Origin: Solirubrobacter sp963837485
GTDB taxonomy: Bacteria; Actinomycetota; Thermoleophilia; Solirubrobacterales; Solirubrobacteraceae
NCBI GenBank assembly: GCA_963837485.1
Contig: CAWINP010000007.1
Coordinates: 124,001-188,000, forward strand
Direction: 5' to 3'
Length of the DNA stretch: 64,000 nt
Position 1 is the first letter of the stretch. Every line of letters starts with the position of its first letter. Shown one piece after another: positions 51,333 through 58,850 of the stretch. Below the pieces are notes generated by a model, which worked only from the letters and a program-made list of their open reading frames with translations, did no database searches and was not told the origin of the DNA. Made by a program: the position numbers and the translations under genes.

Positions 51333-51932
51333 CTACGCGGCCGCGCGCGGCTCGAGTGCCTCGCGCAGCGCGCGCATTGCCTGCTTGCGCTGGTCGCGCG
51401 ACGTGCGGTCGAGGATCAGGACGCCGTCGAGGTGATCCATCTCGTGCTGGATCACGCGCGCCTCCAGGCCGGAGGCCTCCACCACGATCGGCGCGCCGCG
51501 CTCGTCCTGGGCGCGCACGCGGACATGGATCGGCCGGTCGACCTCGACGGCGACGCCCGGCAGCGACAGGCACCCCTCCTCGGCGCTCTCGGTCTCCTTG
51601 CTCGCCCACTCGAGCACCGGGTTGGCGAGCGCGGCGACCACGCCTTCCATCTCGGTCCGGTACACGAGCAGGCGGTGCATGACGCCCACCTGGGTGGCGG
51701 CGAGGCCGATGCCGTAGGCGTTGTGCATCAACTCGCCCATGCGGCGGGCCTCGTCGACCAGCGCACCGTCGAAGCGGTCGATCTCGAGCGCGCGGGAGCG
51801 CAGCACGGGGTCGCCGTACTTGCGTACGTGCTTGAGCGCCGCCTCGCGCCGGGCGCGCGCCTCGGGGTCGAGGCGCTCCTGCGGCTCGGCGGCGATCTCG
51901 CCGTGCGCCTCGGTGTGAACGTCGTCGGACAT
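51333..51932 (-). CDS. def: Peptide deformylase
   Basis: 199 residues. Motif 1 GIGLAATQ, motif 2 EGCLSLP and motif 3 QHEMDHLDG are all intact, giving the metal ligands Cys/His/His. An N-terminal extension of about 25 residues (MSDDVHTEAHGEIAAEPQERL) precedes the domain. It removes the formyl group added by Fmt. The next gene on the strand is fmt, as in many bacteria. Confidence 0.96.
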   Translation of the reverse strand: MSDDVHTEAHGEIAAEPQERLDPEARARREAALKHVRKYGDPVLRSRALEIDRFDGALVDEARRMGELMHNAYGIGLAATQVGVMHRLLVYRTEMEGVVAALANPVLEWASKETESAEEGCLSLPGVAVEVDRPIHVRVRAQDERGAPIVVEASGLEARVIQHEMDHLDGVLILDRTSRDQRKQAMRALREALEPRAAA

Positions 51933-51944
51933 CGGCGTCGGATT

Positions 51945-54050
51945 CTAGACCGGGTCGACATCCACGCTGAAGGCCACTTCGCGGTACTCCTTGGCGCGCG
52001 CGGCGGCGTCGACGGCCTCGCCGGTGGCCGCGATCGCAGCGGCGCGCTCGGTCGTCTTGAGCACGATCTGGAAGCGCTCGCGCTGTCTCAGCCGGAACAG
52101 CGGGGCGGGGCCGAGCAGCTCGGTGGCCTCGGTCGTGCCGGCGGCGATCTCCTCGGCGAGCCGCCCGGCCGCCGCGCGCGCCGGCGCCGGGTCGGAGGCG
52201 CTGCAGACGACGCGCACGAGGTCGGCGAACGGCGGGTAGCGGAGCGCTCGCCGGCGCTCGAGCTCCTCTCGCAGGAATCCGTCGGCGTCGTGCGCGGCGG
52301 CGCGGGCGATCGCCGTCGCGTCGGGGGTCTGCGTCTGCACGAGCACGCGGCCGCCCCGCGGACCGCGCCCGGCGCGGCCGGCGAGCTGGGCGATCAGCGC
52401 GAAGGTGCGCTCCTCGGCGCGGAAGTCGGGGAAGCGCAGCGTGCTGTCGGCGTCCAGCACCACGCCGAGCGTGACGTCGGGGAAGTCGTGCCCCTTCGCG
52501 ACCATCTGGGTGCCGAGCAGCACGCCCCTGGGCGCGTCGTGGAAGCGCGCGAGCAGCTCCGGCACCGCGTCCTTGCTCGCCGTCGTGTCGGCGTCGAGGC
52601 GGAAGACGGGGACGTCGAGCGCCTGCCTCAGCTCCGCCTCGATGCGCTCGGTCCCGCTGCCGTGGCGCGCGACCGAGAGCGAGCCGCAGTGGTCGCAGCG
52701 CTGCGGAACGCGCTCGCGGTGCCCGCAGTGATGGCAGGCGAGCATGCCCTGCGCGTGGTGCAGGACGAGTGCGACGTCGCAGTTCGGGCACTCCCACGCC
52801 TTGCCGCAGCTGCGGCAGGTGAGGAAGTTCGACCACCCGCGCCGGTTGAGCAGCACGATCGACTTGCTCGCCGAGGTCAGCGCCCGCCTCGTCTCGGGGT
52901 GCAGGGCGTGACGGGCGTCGCGCATGTCGAGCACGCGTACGGACGGGAGCGCGCGGGCGCCGCCGACCCGCTCGGTCAGCCTGAGCGTGGCGACCCCGAA
53001 AGCCGTCTCCGGGCGCGGCGTCGCCGATCCGAGCAGCAGGCGCGCGCCGGTGTACGCAGCGCGGTAGGCGGCGACGTGGCGCGCGTCGTAGCGAGGGTCG
53101 CCGTCCTGCTTGTACGAGGCGTCGTGCTCCTCGTCGACCACGATCAGGCCGAGGCGCTCGACCGGCGCGAACACCGCCGAGCGCGGGCCGACGGCGATCC
53201 GCGCCTCGCCGGAGCGCAGGCGCCGCCACTCGTCGTAGCGCTCGCCCTCAGAGAGCGCGGAGTGCAACAGCGCCACGGTGTCGCCGAAGCGCGCGGCGAA
53301 GCGCGCGACGGTCTGCGGCGTCAACGCGATCTCGGGCACGAGCACGATCACCCCCTCGCCCCGTTCCAGCGCAGCCGCGGCGGCGCGCAGGTAGACCTCG
53401 GTCTTGCCGGAGCCGGTGACGCCGTGCAGCAGCCGCGACTCGCCGGGCGCCGCCTCGATCGCGTCCAGGGCGCCGCGCTGCGCCGGCGTGAGCTCGACGA
53501 TCTTGTCCGGCGCCGGGTTCGTCCGCGGCGCGCGCCGGGCGATCCGCTCCGTGATCGTGACCAGCCCGCGCTTCTCCAGCCGTCGCAGCGCGGGAAGGTC
53601 GTCGCCGGTCGGCCCGGGGAGCCGCTCCAGCAGTGCCCGCTGGTTGTCGTTGACGCGCCCGCCGGCGCCGGATGGCTCGGCATAGAGGAACGTCTTCGTC
53701 CTGCCCGGCGGGGGCGTGACCAGCGCGAGCGCGCGGGCCGGCGTGGAGCAGTACTCGACCGCCATCCACAGCGCGAGGTCCACCAGGTCGGCGGGAACGC
53801 TGTCTGGCTGCACCTTGGTCGGCGCGACGAGCTTCTCCTCGGGGACGTCGGTGCCGTTCACAAGGCCGACGACGACGCCGTCGAGCCGCTGATGCCCGAA
53901 CGGGATGCGCACGATCGAGCCGACCCGCACCGGCTCCTCCGGTAGCAGGTAGTCGAACGGGCCGTTCAGGCGGCGGGTCGTGGTCAGTGGCTCGATGCGC
54001 GCGATCAACGCCGGCTGACGATAGGCGGCGCCCCGGCACGAACTGCGCAT
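51945..54050 (-). CDS. priA: Primosomal protein N' (PriA)
   Basis: About 701 residues from ATG 54050. A TTG at 54008 (LIARIEPLTTTRR) is the alternative start; longer starts would run into a hairpin cluster. The N-terminal 3'BD (RLNGPFDYLLP) is followed by Walker A GVTGSGKTEVY, DEEH in VVDEEHDASYKQD, and the zinc-binding insert CRSCGKAWECPNC ... CHHCGHRERVPQRCDHCGS. The C-terminal helicase motifs are QLAGRAGRG. It restarts replication at forks. It precedes def-fmt. Confidence 0.95.
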   Translation of the reverse strand: MRSSCRGAAYRQPALIARIEPLTTTRRLNGPFDYLLPEEPVRVGSIVRIPFGHQRLDGVVVGLVNGTDVPEEKLVAPTKVQPDSVPADLVDLALWMAVEYCSTPARALALVTPPPGRTKTFLYAEPSGAGGRVNDNQRALLERLPGPTGDDLPALRRLEKRGLVTITERIARRAPRTNPAPDKIVELTPAQRGALDAIEAAPGESRLLHGVTGSGKTEVYLRAAAAALERGEGVIVLVPEIALTPQTVARFAARFGDTVALLHSALSEGERYDEWRRLRSGEARIAVGPRSAVFAPVERLGLIVVDEEHDASYKQDGDPRYDARHVAAYRAAYTGARLLLGSATPRPETAFGVATLRLTERVGGARALPSVRVLDMRDARHALHPETRRALTSASKSIVLLNRRGWSNFLTCRSCGKAWECPNCDVALVLHHAQGMLACHHCGHRERVPQRCDHCGSLSVARHGSGTERIEAELRQALDVPVFRLDADTTASKDAVPELLARFHDAPRGVLLGTQMVAKGHDFPDVTLGVVLDADSTLRFPDFRAEERTFALIAQLAGRAGRGPRGGRVLVQTQTPDATAIARAAAHDADGFLREELERRRALRYPPFADLVRVVCSASDPAPARAAAGRLAEEIAAGTTEATELLGPAPLFRLRQRERFQIVLKTTERAAAIAATGEAVDAAARAKEYREVAFSVDVDPV

Positions 54051-54063
54051 CGAGGGAAAGCAC

Positions 54064-54195
54064 GCGGTCTCGCGGCCTCCGCGAGACCGCCCGGGCACCC
54101 GGCGTGGCGCGAAACTCGCGGTATACGCGAGTCCGCCGCCACACCGCTATCCGGTGTGGCGGGAAAGTGGCGGTATTCGACAGTCAGCCGCCACA
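54064..54195. repeat. Cluster of four hairpins between PP2C and priA
   Basis: Four inverted repeats in a row: a 12-bp perfect stem with CCT loop (54064-54090); ACTCGCG/CGCGAGT (54114-54132); an 11-bp stem CCGCCACACCG/CGGTGTGGCGG (54136-54162); and GTGGCGG/CCGCCAC (54167-54194). Two diverged direct copies of about 43 bp, 52 bases apart (from 54101 and 54153), explain the last three. Confidence 0.8.
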
Positions 54196-54279
54196 CGCGA
54201 AACCGGGGCATTGGACCCGCCTCCCTCGATGCCCGCCGTTCGCGACCACGCCGCCCCGCGTCGCGCGGGGTGCCGCCGG

Positions 54280-54999
54280 CTACGCGACGTCGGCGATCAC
54301 GACGGACACGTTGTCGCGCGCCCCGTGGTCGAGCGCGAGCTCGACGAGTCGGTCAGCGCACGCCTCGCGCGAGCGTTCGCCGGCGAGTGCCGCGCGGATC
54401 TGGTCGTCCCCGACTACGTCGGACAACCCGTCCGAGCACAGCAGCAGGCGGTCGCCGGCGCGTGCGGCGAGCGTCGTGATCGCCGGCCGGCGCTCCGGGT
54501 CGCCGTCGAGCGCCCGCAGTACGAGCGACCGCGATGGGTGGCTGCGGGCCTGCTCGAATGTGATGTAGCCGCGGTCGAGGAGCTCCTGCACGAAGCTGTC
54601 GTCGCGGGTCAGCTGCGTCAGCGCACCGTCGCGCAGCAGATACGTACGCGAGTCGCCGATGTTGGCGATCACGAACGTGTTGTCGTGGCCGAGGGCGATC
54701 GCGGTCAAGGTCGTGCTCATGCCCGCGACCTCGGGACGGCACTCGGCGATGAAGCCGATCGTCTGGTTGCCCCACGCGACCGCCTCGGCGATCTCGACCT
54801 CGAGCGACGCATCGAGCCGCCGCTTGGCCAGCTGATTCAGGGCTTCGATCGCCCAGCGGCTCGCGACCTCGCCCGCCGCGTGGCCGCCGACGCCGTCCGC
54901 GACCGCGGCGATCCGCGGGCTGGCGAACACCGCGTCCTCGTTGTTCGGCCGGCGCCCGACCTCGCTCCGCCACGCGCTCTCGAGCGTCAGCGCAGTCAT
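54280..54999 (-). CDS. PP2C-family Ser/Thr protein phosphatase
   Basis: 239 residues. Metal-binding motifs are intact: NNEDAVF, ADGVGGHAAGE, IANIGDSRTYLL, SDGLSDVV and ARDNVSVV. A single soluble domain without membrane segment. It likely reverses the kinase encoded at 21.8 kb; in Bacillus the equivalent pair is adjacent and sits in the same gene neighbourhood. It lies just upstream of priA on the same strand and is divergent from the DNA methyltransferase. Confidence 0.94.
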   Translation of the reverse strand: MTALTLESAWRSEVGRRPNNEDAVFASPRIAAVADGVGGHAAGEVASRWAIEALNQLAKRRLDASLEVEIAEAVAWGNQTIGFIAECRPEVAGMSTTLTAIALGHDNTFVIANIGDSRTYLLRDGALTQLTRDDSFVQELLDRGYITFEQARSHPSRSLVLRALDGDPERRPAITTLAARAGDRLLLCSDGLSDVVGDDQIRAALAGERSREACADRLVELALDHGARDNVSVVIADVA

Positions 55000-55064
55000 G
55001 CCCTCACTTTATTGACTCGTGCTCAAGCCGGAGCCGTCTCGCCCGCGTGCGACGATGCCCGGCC

Positions 55065-55874
55065 ATGGAAGGCGTCGTCGTCGGAGACAACCTGCCGCTG
55101 CTGCGCGAGCTTCCCGACGGCTACGCGCAGATGGTCTATGCCGACCCGCCGTTCAACACCGGGCGCACGCAGACGCGGCAGACGCTGGCGACCGTCGGCG
55201 CCGCCAACGGCAAGCGCGTCGGCTTCGCCGGGCGGCGCTATGAGACGAAGCTGCTCGCCGAGTCCAGCTACAAGGACTCTTTCGACGACTACCTCGGCTT
55301 CCTCGCACCAAGGCTGGAGGAGCTCAAGCGCGTGCTCGATCCCGCGGGCACGCTGTACGTGCACCTGGACTACCGCGAAGCCCACTACGTGAAGCTGCTG
55401 CTCGACGAGATCTTCGGCCGCGAGTGCTTCCTCAACGAGCTGATCTGGGCCTACGACTACGGCGCCAAGCCGCGGCGCAAGTGGCCGCAGAAGCACGACA
55501 CGATCCTGGTCTACGTCAAAGACCCGGGCGACTACCACTTCGACGCCGAGGCGGTGGATCGCGAGCCGTACATGGCGCCCGGGCTGGTGACGCCCGAGAA
55601 GGTGGCCCGCGGCAAGCGGCCGGTCTCGGTGATGTGGCACACGATCGTCTCCACCAGCGGGCGCGAGAAGACCGGCTACCCGACGCAGAAGCCCGAGGCG
55701 CTGATCCGCCGCTTCGTGCAGGCCAGCTCGAAACCCGGCGACCTGTGCCTGGACCCGTTCGCCGGCTCCGGAACGCTCGGCGCCGTGGCGGCCAAGCTCG
55801 GTCGCCGCTACCTGCTGATCGACGAGAGCCCGGAGGCGGGCCGGGTGATGCGCGAAAGGCTCGGATGCGCGTGA
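55065..55874 (+). CDS. Orphan DNA methyltransferase, beta class (N6-A or N4-C)
   Basis: 269 residues from ATG 55065. The catalytic motif DPPFNTG lies near the N-terminus and the SAM motif LDPFAGSGTLGAVAAKLGR near the C-terminus, the circularly permuted beta-class order. Middle elements WAYDYGAKPRRKWPQKHDTILVY and TGYPTQKPEALIRR are typical of type II/III Mod-like enzymes. No restriction gene is adjacent, so it is solitary. It overlaps galK by 10 bases. Recognition sequence unknown. Confidence 0.9.
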   Translation: MEGVVVGDNLPLLRELPDGYAQMVYADPPFNTGRTQTRQTLATVGAANGKRVGFAGRRYETKLLAESSYKDSFDDYLGFLAPRLEELKRVLDPAGTLYVHLDYREAHYVKLLLDEIFGRECFLNELIWAYDYGAKPRRKWPQKHDTILVYVKDPGDYHFDAEAVDREPYMAPGLVTPEKVARGKRPVSVMWHTIVSTSGREKTGYPTQKPEALIRRFVQASSKPGDLCLDPFAGSGTLGAVAAKLGRRYLLIDESPEAGRVMRERLGCA

Positions 55875-56887
55875 CCGCGCGCGGCCCCGGCCGCGTGAAC
55901 CTGATCGGCGAGCACACCGACTACAACCAGGGACTCGCGTTGCCGTTCGCGATCGACCGCGGCGTGACCGTGACCGCGACGGCGATCGACGCGGGCATCC
56001 AGGCGCGCGCGAACGACCTCGGCGAGCAGGACGCGTTTCCGCTCGACAACCTCGATGCGAGCACCGGCTGGCGCGCGTTCGTGCGCGGGATGGTCGCCGA
56101 GCTGCAGGCCGCCGGCTACGCGCTCAGGCCGGCGCGGCTGACGATCGAGGGCGATGTCCCGCGGGGAAGCGGCCTCTCGTCGTCGGCCGCCGTCTCGACG
56201 GCGCTGGCGCTCGCGCTGATCGAGCTGGCGGGCGCGAAGCCGCCGGAGGATCTGCGCGACCTCGCGAAGCTCTGCAGCCGCGTCGAGAACGAATGGGTCG
56301 GGCAGAAGACCGGCCTGATGGACCAGCTGGCGGCGCTGCTCGGCTCCGCCGGGCACGCGCTGCGGATCGACTTCCGGTCGCTGGAGGTCCGCCCCATCCC
56401 GCTCGAGCTCGGCGACTGGCGCCTGGTCACGGTCGAGTCTGGCGCCAGCCACACGCTCGCCGCGTCGGGCTACAACGAGCGCCGCGCCGAGTGCGAGGCG
56501 GCGTGCGACGAGCTGGGCATCGCCTCGCTGCGCGAAGCTGCGCCCGAGGACCTCGGGAGGCTGGGCTGCGTGCTGCGCCGGCGGGTCCGCCATGTCCTCA
56601 CGGAGAACGCACGCGTCGACGCGATGTGCGAGGCGCTCGAGCGCCAGGACCTCCAAGCCGCCGGCCGGCTGCTCGACGAGTCGCATGCGAGCCTCCGGGA
56701 GGACTACGAGGCGAGCGTCGAAGAGGTCGAGGAGACCGTGCGCCGCCTGAAGGCCGGCGGAGCCGCCGGCGCGCGCATGGTGGGCGGCGGCTTCGGCGGC
56801 TCCGTGCTCGCGCTCCTAAGGCCCGGCGCTTCCCTGCCCGCCGGCGCCGTCGCCGTCGAGCCCGGTCCCGCCGCCGGCCTGCTCTGA
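55865..56887 (+). CDS. galK: Galactokinase (GHMP kinase)
   Basis: 340 residues, slightly short for GalK (usually 370-390). Motifs GRVNLIGEHTDYNQG, the ATP loop RGSGLSSSAAVS, GLMDQLAALLG with the catalytic Asp, and ARMVGGGFGGSVLAL are intact. It phosphorylates galactose or a related sugar. It starts inside the methyltransferase 3' end, and its own 3' end overlaps the opposite-strand membrane gene by 72 bases. No galT or galE is nearby. Confidence 0.92.
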   Translation: MRVTARGPGRVNLIGEHTDYNQGLALPFAIDRGVTVTATAIDAGIQARANDLGEQDAFPLDNLDASTGWRAFVRGMVAELQAAGYALRPARLTIEGDVPRGSGLSSSAAVSTALALALIELAGAKPPEDLRDLAKLCSRVENEWVGQKTGLMDQLAALLGSAGHALRIDFRSLEVRPIPLELGDWRLVTVESGASHTLAASGYNERRAECEAACDELGIASLREAAPEDLGRLGCVLRRRVRHVLTENARVDAMCEALERQDLQAAGRLLDESHASLREDYEASVEEVEETVRRLKAGGAAGARMVGGGFGGSVLALLRPGASLPAGAVAVEPGPAAGLL

Positions 56888-57136
56888 CGCCAGCTCGGTC
56901 CCGAGCGGGCGGGTGAACGCCCACAGCAGCATCAGCACGCCGAACAGCAGCATCCCGAACCCGGCCCAGAGATTGATGTTGATGCCGGCCGCCTTGTTGA
57001 TCTCGGAGTCGCTGTCGGTCGCGCCGAGGACGATCAGCAGCACGCCCCAGACCGTGAACAGGCCGCCGATGATCCGCCGCAGGTCGAACAGGTTCGCAGC
57101 CCGTTCGGCGCGGTTGGTTGTCGGTTCAGTGGACAT
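56816..57136 (-). CDS. Small two-helix membrane protein beside the symporter
   Basis: 106 residues. Two membrane helices (IIGGLFTVWGVLLIVLGAT and LWAGFGMLLFGVLMLLWAF) lie between short charged ends; the Gly-rich tail overlaps galK in antisense. It starts 4 bases after the symporter stop and is almost certainly its partner. Such short companions of SSS transporters are common in actinobacteria; function unknown. Confidence 0.8.
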   Translation of the reverse strand: MSTEPTTNRAERAANLFDLRRIIGGLFTVWGVLLIVLGATDSDSEINKAAGININLWAGFGMLLFGVLMLLWAFTRPLGTELASEQAGGGTGLDGDGAGGQGSAGP

Positions 57137-57139
57137 CGC

Positions 57140-58771
57140 TCACCAGAAGAAGATCGTCAGGACGAGGGCGCCGGCCAGGACGGACATGCCCATGATCAGC
57201 GGCGTGCGCGAGATCGCGGCCCCCTCCGTGTTGGCCATGCCGTAGACGAGCCCTTGGAGCTCCGCTACCGGCTTCGGTCTCGTACGCCACGTGACCAGCA
57301 CGGTCACCAGCGCGTTGACGACGAACGCCAGGCCCGCGCCCCACATCGACTCAGCCAGGTCCGAGCCGAAGGAGATCGCGCCGGCTTTGTACAGGACGAA
57401 CGTCAAGGCCGCGGTGAAGGTGCCGGCGACCAGGCCCCACAGGCCGGCCGCCGGCGTCATCCGCTTCCAGAACATGCCGATGATGAACGTCGCGAACAGC
57501 GGCGCGTTGAAGATCGAGAACAGCGCCTGCAGGTAGTTCATGAGGTTCGTGTACGACGACGCGATCAGCGCGGTGCCGATGCTGATCGCGATGCCGCCGA
57601 TCGTCGCGATGCGGCCGAAGCGCACGTACCACTGGTCCGATTGACCGGGCTTGAAGTACGGCTCGACGAGGTCGGTCGTGACGACCGTGTTGAACGCGCT
57701 CACGTTCGCCGCGACGCCGGCCATGAACGAGGCCATCAGGCCGGTCAGCGCGATCCCCAGCATCCCGTTGGGGAGGTACTCGTTCATCAGCAGGGGGACC
57801 GAGTTGTTGTACTGCAGCTCGTCCGTGGTGCCCAGCTTCGGGATCACCACGAGCGCGATCATGCCCGGCAGGATCATGATGAACGGCAGGAAGAGCTTCG
57901 GGATCGCGCCGATCAGCGGTGTCCGCTGGGCGGCCGAGAGATCCTTCGCCGACAGGGCGCGCTGGACCTCGGCGAAGTTGGTGGTCCAATAGCTGAACGC
58001 GAGCACGAAGCCCAGTCCGAAGACGATCCCGATCCACGAGACGCCGATCGGGTTCGTGACGTCACCGACACCCGTCCCCTGCAACGCGTGCAGGCCCGCC
58101 TCGCCGATCTTGGTCTCCTTGAACTTGTCCTGCAGCCCGTTCCACCCACCGACGTCGTGCAGGCCGATGACCGCGATCGGGATCAGCGCCGCAAGGATCA
58201 CGAAGAACTGCAGCACCTCGTTGTAGATCGCCGAGGACAGGCCGCCGAGCGTGATGTAGACCGCGACGATCACCGCGGCCACGACGATGCCGAGGATGAT
58301 TGGCCAGCCGAGCAGGAACTTCAGGACGAGCGCGAGCGCGTAGAGGTTGACGCCCGAGATCAACACCGTCGCCAGCGCGAACGTCCACGAGTTGAACTTG
58401 TGCGATGCCGGGTTGAAGCGTTGCAGCAGGTACTCGGGGACCGAGCGGACCTTCGAGCCGTAGTAGAACGGCATCATCACCAGGCCGAGGAAGACCATGG
58501 CCGGGATCGCGCCGATCCAGTAGTAGTTGACCGTCGCGACGCCGTACTGGGCGCCGTTGGCCGCCATGCCGAGCACCTCGGTCGCGCCGAGGTTCGCCGA
58601 GATGAACGCCAGCCCGGTGATCCACGCGGGCAGCGACCGCCCCGACAGGAAGTAGTCGAGGCTCGTGTGGATGTAGCGCTTGGCGGCGAAGCCGACGCCG
58701 AGGACCACAGCGAAGTACGTGATCAGGATCGCGTAGTCGATGAAGTCCGTGTCGAGCCGGACCTGATTCAA
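57140..58771 (-). CDS. Sodium:solute symporter (SSS family, SGLT-like)
   Basis: 543 residues, about 13-14 membrane helices. Features: DYFLSGRSLPAWITGLAFISANLGATEVLGMAANG (sodium site region in helix 1), VPEYLLQRFN and FSYWTTNFAEVQRALSAKD. The organisation resembles sugar symporters such as vSGLT. Galactokinase convergent next door makes a hexose plausible as substrate, but this is inference. The start is TTG 58771, directly after a hairpin (58774-58796) that contains GGAGG. Confidence 0.88.
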   Translation of the reverse strand: MNQVRLDTDFIDYAILITYFAVVLGVGFAAKRYIHTSLDYFLSGRSLPAWITGLAFISANLGATEVLGMAANGAQYGVATVNYYWIGAIPAMVFLGLVMMPFYYGSKVRSVPEYLLQRFNPASHKFNSWTFALATVLISGVNLYALALVLKFLLGWPIILGIVVAAVIVAVYITLGGLSSAIYNEVLQFFVILAALIPIAVIGLHDVGGWNGLQDKFKETKIGEAGLHALQGTGVGDVTNPIGVSWIGIVFGLGFVLAFSYWTTNFAEVQRALSAKDLSAAQRTPLIGAIPKLFLPFIMILPGMIALVVIPKLGTTDELQYNNSVPLLMNEYLPNGMLGIALTGLMASFMAGVAANVSAFNTVVTTDLVEPYFKPGQSDQWYVRFGRIATIGGIAISIGTALIASSYTNLMNYLQALFSIFNAPLFATFIIGMFWKRMTPAAGLWGLVAGTFTAALTFVLYKAGAISFGSDLAESMWGAGLAFVVNALVTVLVTWRTRPKPVAELQGLVYGMANTEGAAISRTPLIMGMSVLAGALVLTIFFW

Positions 58772-58773
58772 GG

Positions 58774-58796
58774 AGGGCCTCCCATAAGGAGGCCCT
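58774..58796 (-). promoter_or_regulatory. Hairpin at the symporter ribosome-binding region
   Basis: AGGGCCTCC (58774-58782) and GGAGGCCCT (58788-58796) form a 9-bp perfect stem with a 5-base loop, ending 3 bases before the TTG start. The GGAGG Shine-Dalgarno candidate is inside the stem, so the hairpin may block translation; it may also terminate metK transcripts. Confidence 0.55.
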
Positions 58797-58800
58797 ACCC

Positions 58801-58850
58801 AAGTTTCGCCCTCCGTCCTCTCAAGTTCGGAGCTCGGGCGACGTTACCTA
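58801..58850. repeat. Structured repeat element, copy B
   Basis: A 50-base element (AAGTTTCGCCC ... GGGCGACGTTACC) between metK and the symporter, including the metK stop codon. About 80% identical to copy A. Outer stem TCGCCC/GGGCGA; a second stem CTCCG/CGGAG lies inside. Confidence 0.65.

Noticed and set aside
51315..53945. 876-codon open frame on the plus strand opposite def and priA
   Set aside because: Shadow of two certain genes on the other strand; the protein has only low-complexity Arg/Val/Gly/Ala sequence.
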